Origin: Galeruca laticollis | Taxonomy: Eukaryota; Arthropoda; Insecta; Coleoptera; Chrysomelidae | Assembly: GCA_963921935.1 (NCBI GenBank) | Contig: OY998176.1 | Span: 171,860,445-171,924,444 of the forward strand | Length of the DNA: 64,000 nucleotides | Direction: 5' to 3' | Shown here: one piece after another, positions 31,274 to 43,301 of the stretch | How the letters are laid out: each line of letters opens with the position of its first letter | Position numbering within the stretch: position 1 is the stretch's first letter | Notes under the pieces: model-generated | What the model was told of the DNA's origin: nothing | The model's database searches: none | The model's input: only the letters and a program-made list of their open reading frames with translations | Translations under genes and position numbers: made by a program

Positions 31274-33657
31274 AACAGCAGAGGACTACCATACTAGAAG
31301 AAGAATACCAAGACGTATTCACCCTGCAAGAAATGAAAGTACGAGACCGGATGGCCAGACTACAGGATCTACGACAACAACGCCAGAAAAGGAGGAACAG
31401 CCATCCTAGTGAAGACGGGACTGTACCGCAGGAAAAGCACACCGGGCCTTCTGACGACGAAAGCTACCATAATTGCTGTCTAAACATGTTTCGGTGAAAT
31501 ACGTATCGTATCAGCCTACAAAAGTCCTGCAGACAACCTGCATGAATCAAATGTAGAAGCCCTCCTTCCAACCGGCAACCAAGGATTCCTGATGGGAAAC
31601 CACAACGTCAAATCCAGAGCCGGGAACAGCAGGAAAAAAGCTGACAGACATCGCATACAGACGATCAGAGCTGTACATCATAGGACCCCCAGGACCAACA
31701 CACACACACCTGCCAGATGAGAAGCAGGTACTGGGCATCACCAAACTACAAGATATCGCAGATGTATGGACATCACCAACGGAGACGGAGGTACCGATAA
31801 CGAGCCAGTCATTCTCACGCTGGTAGAAGGTGAGAGAACAACAGGAAGAGAAGTAGAGAAGATCAACTGGAAGAAGTTCAAATGCAGAACCGAACAGCTG
31901 ATTGGACCAGTACCGTTCATCACCAATGCAACGGAAGATCAACTGAGTCAGCTGGAAGAAACCATCCAACAAGCACTAGAAGATATCACGACAAGGAGAC
32001 GGGTGGACAACTACAAAAGGTTCTCCAATATTAGCGATGAACTACGAGAGCAAGCAGAAGAGCGAACAGGACAAGAAATCTAGAAGACAAAAGAGAAGCA
32101 AACAGGCTCAAGAAAGAGGTCAAAACGGAACTGAATCCAAGGACTGGGAGAAGGGACTAGAATAACTGAACCCGGACATACCAGAACTATAGAAGTTCGT
32201 CAAAATCCTGAGACAATACAGAAGAGAAATCCCAACAATACACGGAGTCAGCGGACTAGCCCACACGGACGAGGAAAAAGCAGTAGCCTTTAGAAGAAGC
32301 ATGGAACTCCAGTTCACTCTGAAGAGCACCCAGACGAGGACATGGACTTCTCAGTCGAAGAAGAAGTCCAAAACCAAGAAGACGACCATGGAAAACTAGA
32401 TCATCCCTCAGGAAGTAGCCTACATCATCCGGACCAGACACGAGAGGAAGGCACCAGGGAAAGATGGCATCATAAACAAGGCCCTGAAGCATCAGCGAAA
32501 TACTGAACACCAAGCACTTCCCAGATGATTGGAAAGAAGCGGAGATTATCATGCTGAGGAAGAGCGAAAAGGATCTGATGTTTACCCAGAACAATGGGCG
32601 TATCCATTTCCTCACTACGATGAGCAAGATATCTGAGAGGGTCATATTGAAGGAACTTCAAGAGGAAACATAGTCCATCGGGATCCTGCCAGAAGAACAG
32701 TTCGGATTCAGGAAACAATAAAGAACCGACGACCAAGTCCCGAAGATAGTGGAATACGCCTACCAAGGATTCAACAGAAGCCATGCAACGGTAGCCATTT
32801 TCTTGGATGTCAGTAAAGCCTTCGACCGTGTCTGGCACGAAGGCCTGATATACAAGATGAGAGAAGCCGGATACTACAGATCCCTCACGAAGATGCTGCG
32901 CAACTATTTGAAGAACAGCAAGATCAACAGTACCAAATTCGAACGGGGATGGATAGAAGGAGTACCACAGGGAGCAGTCCTCTCTCCGGTGCTCTACAAT
33001 ATCTACACGGCGGACATACCCAGGACAGACAACACCAGGACGGCCGTCTGCGCAAACGACACTGCCATTGCAACCAGAAGCACACAGCCAGCGATGGTAA
33101 CGAGAAGAATACAAGAAGCCGTGGAGCGAATCGACGACTGGTGTACAACGTGGAAAATCAGCCTCAACGCAGAGAAAATCCAAGCCGCGTTCTTCAGAAA
33201 GAACAGGAAGAGACCCGAAGACAATGTGGACATAACAGGAGAAGGAGTCAGCTAGTACACTAAAGCGAAGTACCTGGGAGTCATCCTAGACCAAGGACTG
33301 ACGTTCAAGGACCACGTCGACTACTTGGTTGACAAGTCGAAAACCGAAAGAGGACGGATGGGAGGACTCATCGGAAGAAGATCCAAAATGGAACAAAAAA
33401 CAAAGTTCCGACTCATCAGGGCCATCCTCATCCCCATCATACTGTACGCATGTACAGCATGGGAATACATTGCAGAGGGCCACCGGAGGAAGCTCCAAGC
33501 CCAGCAGAACATCAGACTGAGGCAAGCAGTGAACGACCCTTGGTACATCAACAACCAGCAGATCTACCGAGAGTTTGACCAAGAGAAGATCCAGGACATC
33601 ATGGAAGAGACGGACAGGAGAAGACACGATGAGCTGAAGACTCACCTCAACAGATGA
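31274..33657 (+). pseudogene. Jockey ORF2 (endonuclease-RT), broken
   Basis: Endonuclease traces: GGTAILVKTGLY, IRIVSAYKSPAD and a damaged DFN box (GNHNVKS) at about 31600, then GPPGPTHTHLPD. The linker is 31766-32080. RT follows: KAPGKDGI, EEQFGFR, FLDVSKAFDRVWHE (first catalytic Asp kept, 32805), GVPQGAVLSPVLYNIY, and CAND where FADD is expected (about 33050). Then YLGVILDQ and a C-terminus ending HLNR-stop at 33657. Stops occur at 32688, 32719, 33255 and elsewhere. The middle of the endonuclease seems lost. Confidence 0.8.
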
Positions 33658-34130
33658 GGGTGCTGACGAATTACACCAGACAAGACTACGTTAGGCATCC
33701 AGGGCCAAGGTAACAGCTGGACCGCGTCCAGTAATGAAGACCAAGAAGCACAGAACAAAAAAAGTAGAGGGACTACCAATTAGCCCGTCCCCAGACAAAT
33801 GAGCAGGATCTCGAGTAGGGACAGCTTTAGCAAGTGGATTCACTGTTCTTAGACGTAGTAAGCCGTCTAAGAATGTGCCCCTTTTAGAAGCCGCCAAACA
33901 CACACAGCCAACGCGACGGACGAGAAAAAGATGCCAAAAAAGGAGTAAAGCGCATTGCACCACCTTGAAGAAAAAAGAGGACAGCCAAACACACAAGAAC
34001 CCAGGGAAATAGAATTGAGAAGTCATCAACAGCGACGACTGAGGTACCCTTCGAATAAAATGGGGGTGGTGGTATGCAATTCCCGGAATGCATCGTTCTT
34101 GAAGAATGCATTCAGGATGGGGCGGGTTTA
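33658..34130 (+). other. Jockey 3' UTR
   Basis: Non-coding, relatively GC-rich. It contains AGCAGGATCTCGAGTAGGGA and ACCCAGGGAAATAGAATT segments that recur in the fragment at 42275-42480, which supports a shared LINE 3' end. It contains small opposite-strand frames that are not genes. Confidence 0.6.
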
Positions 34131-34931
34131 GACAGGTGTGTATTTGTGAAAATAATTTAAAATATTGTTGACTAATGCATGGTGATTACATCCTTAATTT
34201 TTGTTTCGGAGGACTCCATCTTCTATAAAATGAAGAAATTAACAAATAAATGACGATTGATGTGAAAAAATATGATTATGAAGAAATAGCCAGAACAATA
34301 GAAAATATATCAATGAAGGAATGAGAAAGTAACCTAGCATCCTAGCATCGAATGGAAAAATATTTCGAAGCTAATGAACAAAGGGGTCAAATAATTTCGA
34401 ACAAAGAGGAAATATTCAAAATAACAGTAGACTCCCACAGAGAATTATATTAACGGAGCTGAAAGGAAAATGGAATGAATAACCAAAATAGAGTAGAAAC
34501 TATTAAGAACAGCGTGAAGCTACTATTGAGTCCAATTACAACACTACAACAATTGCCTATCCAAAGACCCGATTGCCATTGCAAAATACAAATACTTATG
34601 CATGGAATTGATTGATACTGTAAAACTATAGGCATATAAGCTTATTGTCCCACATGTACAAAAACCTACCACGAGACTCAACAAAAAATTTGATTCCTAA
34701 CAATCCCACGAAAAGCAAGATTTATATAAAATTTAACAAAAAGAAACATAATTAAGTATGATGAAGAAATATGATAGAACTCACTGTTGTTATCTGTAGA
34801 CATGGCAAAACTATAGCTCCTAAATTGCTCAACACAAATATAGTGGCAATGTTTGAATTACATAATTAGAGAATAGGAAAAGTCACAATAATGTACGAGA
34901 AATCGCACAAAGTAGAATTCAACATATATAT
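34131..34931. other. No recognisable gene
   Basis: AT-rich spacer. Nothing recognised. Confidence 0.5.
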
Positions 34932-35320
34932 TGTAATGAATCAACGTCGCTACTGGATAAGGTCTCCAGGTGGTTTGAAAACAGTTCCCGAGAATGAAAA
35001 GAAATACGAAATTTTTTTAGGTACCAAAAGCCGATCGTCGAGATAAAAAAAGTGGGACCAGAAAAGTCTATTAAACAAAAAAGCCCCATCCTTATTATCG
35101 AGAGCATTCGACAGCGATATATAAAGAAGACCTGTTTTCATATTAGTTTTAGTTTTTATTTGGACAGTGACGTACGGAAATAAAAATTGTAAACTGTAAA
35201 ATATTAGTAGGTATACGTGAAAGTAGTGTAAAAATTATTGATAAGTTAGTGAAAGTAATTTATAGTGTGGTATAAATAAATAAATTGAACCCAGATTCTT
35301 GTTGAAATAAATTCCTTACA
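34932..35320 (+). mobile_element. Solo LTR with 4-bp target duplication
   Basis: The 389-bp segment starts TGTAAT and ends TTACA, with the duplicated word ATAT immediately on both sides (34928-34931 and 35321-35324). In plus orientation it has a TATA-like GATATATAAAG near 35112-35122 and AATAAA signals near 35275, as an LTR promoter and poly(A) site would. A 4-bp duplication fits Ty3/gypsy. No internal region remains. Confidence 0.7.
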
Positions 35321-35555
35321 ATATGGAAAAAACCAACAACATGATTACTCGAATACTTGTGAACTAGTAGTTGTTAACGATGGTGGATGAGGCCACAAAT
35401 GATAAATACTTCGGCTGATGAATACGCAAATTCAGATATATACAAATTTACGAACTCCTAAGAAGAACAGGCTGAGAAATGTGATCAATGCGTAACTACC
35501 AGAATGTCTAAATATAATATTGGTAGATGGATTAGAAATACTTGTCCTTATGTAT
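35321..35555. other. Spacer
   Basis: No coding signal between the solo LTR and the gypsy element. Confidence 0.5.
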
Positions 35556-36031
35556 TGTAATGTTTTTCTTACTTATTTAAACGTTTTTATTACGGGTGGG
35601 ATGAATTTATACACACACGGTATGTATACTAACTTAATTTATTTATTCACTGCACTATTCACTAATTAATATTATATACACAGTATATTCACTTACATTA
35701 ATTTATATAAACACTTCACTACTTAGACTATTTACTTGTTCGCTGTTTATATCACGAAATCACTTCATAAACTGACTTCTCCCGCTGGTCGGTCCTTTAT
35801 ATATTAGTGCCTTTTTTATTAGATAATTCTAGATTGCAGTTTACATAAAACCAATCGGCTCCCTGGAGTTTTCTAGATAAGACTGGTCACAAAAACAATG
35901 TCTAGACAAGATAGTCACAAAAAATTGTAAAGAGTTTTAAGAAATCCCTGCGCATCCGCCAACGTTTTAACATTCATACATGGGTTAGACAGAGTCGGAT
36001 TCAGGGACTGCACCAGTGTGCTATTTCGTCA
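35556..36031 (-). repeat. 3' LTR of gypsy copy 1
   Basis: Begins TGTAATG and ends GTCA on the plus strand, so in element sense it reads TGAC...CATTACA. Segment 35703-36031 matches 40127-40453, and 35556 to about 35895 matches 39779-40126 inverted. A G-rich polypurine tract (GGAGGGGG in minus sense) abuts the inner end at about 36037-36045. Confidence 0.8.
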
Positions 36032-36044
36032 CTATACCCCCTCC

Positions 36045-36410
36045 TTGAATGGAAGTTCCTCCTGGAATTTTTGTGTAGTCGACACTGGATGTTTGAATCG
36101 GCAACTGGTCCCAGGCTCTCTGATGGGTTGAAACTACTTTGGACATGTATTTTCCAATAGTCCTGTTCATTCTCTCGACCATTCCATCTGACTGTAGTTT
36201 CCATTGCCGGATCATTCTCCTGATCTTCTCTGATCCTGGTGGGTGACCATTCCTCGTTTCTTACTGTAGTTCTTGAAACTACAGCTTTCCTAGATTCCGC
36301 CTTGTTGTAGTGGAAGCAGTCTGTTGAGCCGATATTCGATGTTGAAATCATACTCTTGAAGTCGTTCAATCCATCTAGCGATTTCGCCCTCGGGATTCTT
36401 GAACTGCATC
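36045..36410 (-). pseudogene. Gypsy copy 1 integrase relic and linker
   Basis: In minus sense LQSDGMVERMNRTIGKYMSK (end of the integrase catalytic core, with its Glu) lies at about 36190-36130, followed by AWDQLP. Upstream, codons for YNKAESRK and EEWSPTRIREDQENDPAM give the linker that normally precedes the zinc-binding part of integrase. The integrase zinc finger and most of the core are deleted between them. Confidence 0.65.
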
Positions 36411-37700
36411 AACCACTTGAGTGCTGCATGATCAGTCCGGATTAAGAACTTCATACCTTAGAGAGACTGGTAAAAGTGTTCCCCGGACTTCACTCCCGCC
36501 ATAAGTTCTCTTCTTATGACACAGTACTTTCGTTCTGGTTTGGAGAGGACTTTACTGAAATATCCCAGCACTCCTTCCTGCCTTCCTTTGATCTGTGAGA
36601 GCACTCCTCCAATTCCTACGTTACTTGCGTCAGTTTCAAGAATAAAGTCTCCTTCTGGTAATGGGTATCCTAATATCGGTGCCGTGGTTAAATGCTTCTT
36701 CAAGGTTTCAAAAGCCGTTTGACAGTCTTCGTCCTATTGTAAAGCTCTTGCTTCTTCTCTAAGTCGAGTTAGAGGTTTGGCAATATCTCCAAACTTCCTG
36801 ATAAATCTTCTATAATATGTGCAAAGTACACGGAAACTCCTAATTTGATGTTTGTCGGTTGGTTGCGGCCATTGCTGAATGGAAGCAATTTCCTCTGGAT
36901 CCACCGCCAGTCTTTCATTGCTCACTATATGACCTAGATAGTTGACTCGGTTTTGGAACACCTGACATTTCTTCGGGTTTAACATGAGCTGGGCAGCTTG
37001 GAGTCGTTTGAATACGTCTTCCAAATTTTTCTGGTGTTCGTCTAATGTCTTCCCCAATACTACGATGTCGTCCTAATAAACCAGGCATGTCTTCCAAAAC
37101 AACCCTCTCAAGACATTTTCCATGAGTCTTTCAAATGTCGCAGGCTTATTACAGAGTCCGAATGGCATGACGTTGAATTGCCATAACCCAGATCCGGTGG
37201 AACAAGCAGTCTTCTCTTTGTATTTTGGGCCCATTTCTACTTGCCAATAACCATATTTCAGGTCCAAGGTGGAGAACAATTTGCTGCCGGCCAATGTACT
37301 CGTATCTAACATATCGTCGATTCGAGGCAGAGGATAGCTGTCTTTCCTCGTCACGTTGTTTAGCTGGTGATAGTCCCCGCAGAATCTCGTAGTTCCATCC
37401 TTTTTTGACGAGCACCAGAGCCCATGGACTAGTAGATGGTTCTATTATTTTATCTTCTTCCATTTCTCTAACTATTCTTTCAGCTTCCTCTCTTCCCGCT
37501 TGCTGTAGTCTTTGAGCTGATTGCCTAATTGGCTTGGCATCACCAGTATCGATTTTGCGTTTGACAGCTGATGTTATACCAGTCTTTCCTCCTTTTGGTA
37601 CGAACAGGTCTTGATACTGCCAGAGACATTCTCTCATTCTCTTTTGTTCAGCTCGATTCAAGGATTGACCAGCTACTGATAACATTTGTTCGAATCTGGC
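36411..37700 (-). pseudogene. Gypsy copy 1 reverse transcriptase and RNase H
   Basis: RT begins about 37600 with IDTGDAKPIRQSAQR and continues with STSPWAxxxVLVKKG. TRKDSYPLPRIDDMLD, LFSTLDLKYGYWQV (catalytic Asp kept) and MPFGLCNKPATFERLM follow. In the catalytic YxDD box the variable residue is TAG (37075-37073). RNase H has ILETDASNVGIGGVLSQ, YFSKVLSKPERKY and RRELMAGV, and ends near 36460. A frame change lies in the fingers near 37390. Confidence 0.85.
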
Positions 37701-37749
37701 ATTAGAATTGTCAGTGGTCGTTGTTTGAAGGGGCTATAGATGTCGCTGG

Positions 37750-38330
37750 TATGCAGGATCCAATCTTGGTTTCCTTCTTGATGGTAATTGGGTAATCGTT
37801 CACGTTTATCAATCATACTGGAATCTCCTTCGCCGACGTAACCAGTCATTTTCTAATTAGTCGTGGTTCCATCATAACCGGTGCACCTTCCTCCATGATT
37901 CCCTGTAGCCGCCCTACTATCATGGTTTCGCTTCGTGCAGGTAGAACGGTATCTTCCTGTACAGCTGCCAACTCTGTGCTGCCTTCATATGGATGAAGGA
38001 GCCTTCATATGGATGAAGGAATACTTCCTCGGAACCCACTTTATATGTTCTGTTTCTATAGTCCAATTGGAAACCATGTAGATTCATCACGTCTATTCCC
38101 AGAATCACGTCTTCTTCACTGTCAGCTACGATTATCGTATGCGTGAACATTCCTGCACCAATTCCCAATTGGATTTGTGTCTCCCCATGAACGTTGGCAC
38201 TCTCACCTGTGGCGGTGCGCAGTCGCAGTATCGTTGGTAAAAGCTTCTTCTTGAAGTTTATTATCTCTGGTCGTATAATGGTTCTGGTTGCTCCAGTGTC
38301 TACCAGTAGAGTATATATCTTGCCATTCAC
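37750..38330 (-). pseudogene. Gypsy copy 1 aspartic protease
   Basis: The frame 38330-37920 reads YTLLVDTGATRTII, the DTGA active site of retropepsins, then ILGIDVMNLHGFQLDYRNR, the second conserved box. It is followed by a duplicated 20-bp stretch (CCTTCATATGGATGAAGGA at about 37982 and 38001) that may have shifted the frame. It matures Gag-Pol in the particle. Confidence 0.8.
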
Positions 38331-38377
38331 TCCGCGATCTACATATACATTGTCGTCGCGACATCTGAGAGAACCTA

Positions 38378-39221
38378 TCAGTATGAGAGGGTCTTTGGAA
38401 CGATCTTGGGTCGGTGCTGCCCCGTCGTAGCCGACCCGTTACAGTTTTCCTGTGACTGGGGTTCCTGGTTTGCATGAGTCCTGGGGCGCTTACACGAACT
38501 GCGTACATGCCCTAGCTCGCTACAATTCCAGCATCTGATCTTTCTCGGCTTCTTGTCCATCATACTTTCTATCATACTGACAATCTGGTCAAGTCTGTCT
38601 TCGTCGCCTTCTTCTTGGATGGTCCTGACTTTGTTATATCCCGAAGCCCTCGTGGCTGCTTCATATTCAAGAGCAGCAGTCAATGCATCGACCAATGTTT
38701 TGCTCTGCATATCAGGGTCACGTAAGCCATCAGGCCTGGATGCCCAGACATTGCATCATGTTCTCTGGTGCTGATGGATAAGCGAATCGAACAAGTCGGG
38801 CAATATCCACTTCATATTATTGAAGGGTTTCGTCACGTTTCTGCCTTCGGTTCTTCAGCTGGGATTGATACAAGTGCTCTACATGTTCGTGACTATATCG
38901 CATATCCAACCTCTTCTTTAGCTGCCCGAAGTCATCCGTTTCTGCCAGAGGTATCGTCTGGAGTACGTCTAAGGCATCTCCCCTAAGCGCGATAGTCAAG
39001 TTCACTGCCTTCTCCCTGCCGGACCAATTATTCACTCTAGCAGCTGCTTCAAACTGTTCCACATAATTGGTCCACGATGTCTTTCCGTCGAACGTTGGGG
39101 TCTTGACTCGTGGAAAACTGCCAATGTCTTCTATTCTGGAGTTCATTTCTGGCTTGCAGGGTTTTATATGTTCAACCTTCTTTTCTTCTGCTGGCGTGTC
39201 CTGTGTTCTTAAATCTGCCAT
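38378..39221 (-). pseudogene. gag: Gypsy copy 1 Gag (capsid plus zinc knuckle)
   Basis: An ATG at 39221 (MADLRTQDTPAEEKK) lies two codons after a TAG. Capsid-type residues follow: PTFDGKTSWTNYVEQFEAAA, LRGDALDVLQTIP and LKKRLDMRYSHEHVEHLYQ. After a frame change near 38810, the C-terminal part has a CCHC knuckle CWNCSELGHVRSSC. Compared with copy 2, this copy has lost a few codons near 38720 and has a stop at 38817. Confidence 0.82.
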
Positions 39222-39227
39222 ATTTCT

Positions 39228-39733
39228 CTACAATTCCTTGATTTTCTCGTCTATCGTTGTCATCTTGTTTTCAATGTCTGATTTTAGAGGCGAAATTTTA
39301 TTCTCGACATCAGTAGCAATGTTATTTTTCAACGATAAGATATCTGCAGAAATGTCATTCTTCATAGTGGAAATCTTCTCGTCCATATTAGTAGAAATAT
39401 CGCTCTTCATAGTGGAAATCTTCTCGTTCATATTAGTAGAAGTATCAATATTCATAGTAGAAATATCGCTCTTTATAGTTGAAATCTTCTCGTCCATACT
39501 AGTAGAAATATCATTCTTCATAGTTGACATTTTCTCGTCCATAGCAGAAATTGACGAGATTAAGGTGGCAGCCTCGTCTTTGAATAGAATTGTCTCTGGA
39601 TCCAAGCCGACACTTTGCAGTGACATTTTGAGTCTTTCTACTAATTCACTTTTCTTACCGGATGTTTCCACTCACGATTTTCCAATTCTGCCTTTAGTTC
39701 TGTCACTTTCAGGTCACATAGTCTCTTGGCAAT
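39228..39733 (-). pseudogene. Gypsy copy 1 upstream ORF: SAP domain plus coiled-coil repeats
   Basis: By comparison with copy 2 the start is at 39733, where ATG has become ATT. The N-terminus DLKVTELKAELENRE...SGKKSELVERLK is a SAP-type helix-extended-helix DNA-binding motif; a small frameshift lies at about 39665. It is followed by four imperfect repeats of (S)MDEKISTMKNDIST, predicted coiled coil, and ends KIKEL-TAG at 39230-39228, in frame with the Gag ATG seven bases on. SAP domains bind AT-rich chromatin attachment DNA, so a role in nuclear retention is possible (inference). Confidence 0.7.
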
Positions 39734-39778
39734 TTTTGCGTAGCTATTTATTTCTATTACCCCACATCTTATCTACAC

Positions 39779-40453
39779 ATTGTTTTTGTGACTAGTCTTA
39801 TCTAGAAAATGCCAGAAAGCCAATTGTTTTTGTGGAAGCCGCAATCTAGAATTATCTAGTGAAAAGGCACTAATATATAAGGGTCCGACCAGGAAGAGTC
39901 AGTTTAGTTGATAAAGTGATCGCGACAAATAAACAAGAATACACCGAAATAGCGAACAGTGAAGTGTTGATATAGATTAATAATTAAGTTTGTGTGCATA
40001 TAAATTAAGTGTTAGTGAGTAGTTTAGTGTTTAAATCAATTAGTAAGTGGCCATACCGTGTGTTTAAAGCTTATCCCACCCGCAATAAAAACGTTTACTG
40101 TCTAAATAAATTAGAAAAAGATTACAATATAAACGCTTCACTACTTAGGCTATTTACTTGTTCGCTGTTTGTATCACGAGATCACTTTATAAACTGACTT
40201 CTCCCGTTGGTCGGTCCTTTATATATTAGTGCCATTTTTACTAGATAATTCTAGATTGCGGCTTACACAAAAACAATCGGCTCCCTGGAATTTTCTAGAT
40301 AAGACTGGTCACAAAAACACTGTCTAGATAAGATAGTCACAAAAAATCGTAAACAGTTCTTATAAATCCCTGCGCATCCGCCAAAATTTTAACTTTCATA
40401 CATGGCTTAGACAGAGTCGGATTCAGGGACTACACCAGTGTGCTATTTCGTCA
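39779..40453. repeat. Two LTR fragments head to head
   Basis: 39779-40126 is the gypsy LTR in plus orientation, holding TATATAAGGG at about 39875 and ending AAAGATTACA. Directly after, 40127-40453 is the other orientation and matches 35703-36031. A normal 5' LTR for this minus-strand element should be in one orientation throughout. The overlap of the two arms (CACTTCACT... GCGGCTTAC) makes a large inverted repeat. Confidence 0.8.
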
Positions 40454-42274
40454 CAATATATGAAGACTCTGTAAGATGATCGTTAACCAAAGATAAACAA
40501 TACAAAAAGCGATGGAAAGGAGCGACCGGGTCCTGAACACAAAAATAATTCGGAGACTGGTGTGGTGGAGGCTCTTAAGCGGAACTGGTCATCATCCTTG
40601 ATGGGGTGGAGTTTCAAATCGATGGCTTATGAAAATAGGGGTCACCCTCCAATCAGATGAGATAGGAAATCAGAGAAAATATACTCTTACTGAATCAAAC
40701 ACAAGAGAATTGTGGAAAGAGAGGCGTATGTCCTGCAGTGGACAAATATACAAGTTGATTGTGAATGTATGATGTGGTGCACTTTTAAATTTGATTATAG
40801 TGTTAGATATATTACATTATTTACGTATTTGCAAACATACCAGGACATCTAACCAATAAACGTCATTGGAAATAAAATACCAATTTAATTTCAAAGGTTC
40901 ACAACTTATTACCAAAAGGTATTTCCAAAACTAATCAGCATCAAGTAAATATATTATCTTGAATTCAGGAATTCGCTATTAAACAAATCTTGTGGTGCTA
41001 AACCATCTAGAACCACCAGTAATAATCAACTTCACCTTTTTTGTTCTGATTAGTTAGATCACGATTTTGTTCAAATTTTGATATTCTACGACTTTGTTGA
41101 TTCATGTGAACATGTAGAAACTTTTCTATTCACATAATTTTGGCATTTATTTACGTTTTACGTAGCTGCAAAAGTATTGTGTAAATAGCTAATTTGATTA
41201 AAAAGTATATTCATATGAATTATCTATGTTTATTTATTAACGAACATATTATTTTTGCAAAATCTACTTTGGTACGTTAATTCGTCCTCAACCATAAATA
41301 AATACAATCCAATAAAATGTGGACATATGGATTATTAGTGATTGTTGCAGTTAAATTCCTTTTAATAATAAATTTACATAATGCCGATGATGATTAAAGC
41401 CTCTATCAAAACTACATTGAATAATTAATCGAGTAACTACGTTGAATGCAAAATAGTTTATAACTCATTGCTTCATAAAATGAATCATTGCAATATTACT
41501 AATGCGGTAGGCCAAAATTTACCGCTAGTGAGAAATTAGGAAAATGTTTGAAATATTAGATATATCAGATAGAATACTTTAATATATTTTAAGTACTGTA
41601 ATATGAAAACTGAAGCTATTGCAAGTGTATTTCCTGACTTAAAAGTAGCGAATGATAGATTTGACAACATAATGAGAAAGTACAGCTTTGTCTTCGACCA
41701 GTTTTTGCATATTTGATCGGGTAGTTTGTTAATGTGAGCATTAGTTTTATCACTTTGTTTTCAGTGATTAATCAACCACTATACATTTTACTTCAGAGCT
41801 TGTGCAATCTGTTTCTGCTGTTCATTAGATTGCAGATATTCCTCCAATATTCTAGTAAGCATGATTCATGTTTTATTGGTTCGGAACTAATTAGAAGCTA
41901 CAGGGAGATAGAGTTCTGCAATATCGTTCTTAAGTTTGAGAGTTTCCATCAACTGCTCAGCATAGACTCTTCTTGATATATCTGTTAGCAATAATTGTTG
42001 TTGAATGAAATAATAGCACAAAACACACACACCACTTCCTTCAATGATGAGAACCTCATACAAATTATCACTTACTCTCTTGTCAATCAAACAGTGTCTT
42101 CACGTGCTCTTGAGTCTACCACACTCGTAATTCAGAAATTCTTATTGGCCTTCAAAAGCAAGTTGGAAGATTAAGAGAGCCGTACTTGTATTCCCATTTA
42201 TGAGTCATGCCTCTCTAGTCCGTTGGCGGAGTAGCTTAATAATATATAACCAATAAGCTGGACTATGACTAGCG
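40454..42274. other. Mostly no gene; possible RTE-type LINE 3' end at 40690-40790
   Basis: Around 40695-40790 the words ATCAAACACAAGAGAATTGTGG and GGCGTATGTCCTGCAGTGGAC are very similar to the common 3' tail of insect RTE-type LINEs. The rest, to 42274, is AT-rich with no coding signal. Confidence 0.4.
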
Positions 42275-42480
42275 GCGCAGACACCAAGGAAAAGAAGGAG
42301 ACAGAGAGAAGAGGAACCACTTACGCAAAGACCTACTGATCCCCGAAAGATGATCAGGATTCCGAGTAAGGACAGCTTCAATAAGCGGATTTACTTTCAC
42401 AAAACCCAGGGAAGTTGGAAAGAGGAGTTAACAACAATGAAGACTGAGAACCCCATTGGAAGCGATTAAAATTTAGCAGG
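42275..42480 (+). mobile_element. Jockey 3'-end fragment
   Basis: Shares diverged but ordered words with the 3' UTR of the Jockey element at 33780-34030, including ATCAGGATTCCGAGTAAGGA, CAGCTTCAATAAGCGGATTTAC and ACCCAGGGAAGTTGGAAAGA. It is a 5'-truncated second copy, as LINEs usually leave. Confidence 0.6.
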
Positions 42481-43285
42481 TTTCCGTGTATTTACAATAA
42501 TGGTTTTGTCATCAGATCGTTGAATCTTTGACTAAACATTTCGATGGAATTTATCTATTTATTCAAATGATAAATATTTTCCGCCTTTGTTTTCTCCTTA
42601 ACCAAATTTCAAACAACAAAACAAACAAATGGTTATATGGAAATACATGGTATATTTTTATAATATATTAAATAATATTATGATACATTTTTAGATCCAA
42701 TTTGATTAACGAGTCCAGGTAATTCGTCTATTGAAGCTCAAGTCCATTCTTTTATAAATTTCCAGAAAAAAGTTTCTTCACTAATAAGTTTTCGGGAATA
42801 CATTTTGTAAATAGTTTCCATTAAACAATGCAGAGTATTTTTCGCAATTCGCGATTTTGTCCAGAAAACTCTTACAGACATAAAGGCTCCCCCAAATCAA
42901 TGCTGAAAATTCGCAACAAATACGAATACACGACTCGCAGCTTTTTGTTTTCAATGGGGTAAATGGAGAAGTTCAAACTGGGGCGGTTTTCTTCGATTTT
43001 AGTGCGAATAACTGCGTATTTATCAGCATGGCAACTTAGTTCGCAAATGGATGTGTTTTTTGACGGATTGGCAATGTTCTATGTGGAGAAAATGATTGAT
43101 TTAGTTTGGGAGTACCCAATATTATAATGACCTTTCCCATGAAGATTATAAAAATGTTCGCAAAAGGGATGAAGTTTGTACTAAAATGAGAGAAGATCTA
43201 GGTAAAAATTGTGAGTTGAAACTCATTATTTGAGGAAATAATCATAAATAAACTTACTTAAGTGCATAGAAATCGGCTCAGCTAA
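42481..43285. other. No recognisable gene
   Basis: AT-rich spacer without family signatures. Confidence 0.5.
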
Positions 43286-43301
43286 CATTTTTTCTATTAG
43301 T

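Larger units (their letters stand above)
29930..34130 (+). mobile_element. Jockey-clade LINE, nearly full length, dead
   Basis: ORF1 with Gag-like zinc knuckles is followed by an endonuclease-RT ORF2 and a 3' UTR. The base composition is clearly less AT-rich than the surroundings. Part of the 3' UTR (33780-34030) recurs at 42275-42480. A duplicated target site was not resolved. Confidence 0.8.
35556..40453 (-). mobile_element. Ty3/gypsy retrotransposon copy 1 (SAP-Gag family), dead
   Basis: On the minus strand the order is: rearranged 5' LTR (39779-40453), SAP/coiled-coil ORF, Gag with zinc knuckle, protease, RT, RNase H, integrase relic, polypurine tract (about 36032-36042), 3' LTR (35556-36031). 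The protease-RT-RNase H-integrase order is that of Ty3/gypsy. Multiple stops make it inactive. No matching target duplication is found, in keeping with the rearranged right end. Confidence 0.88.

Noticed and set aside
32470..33183. 237-codon minus-strand frame
   Set aside because: Antisense shadow of the Jockey RT, whose motifs are on the plus strand.
39067..39795. 242-codon plus-strand frame rich in FIVEIFS repeats
   Set aside because: Antisense of the coiled-coil repeats in the SAP ORF; its apparent membrane protein character is a shadow.
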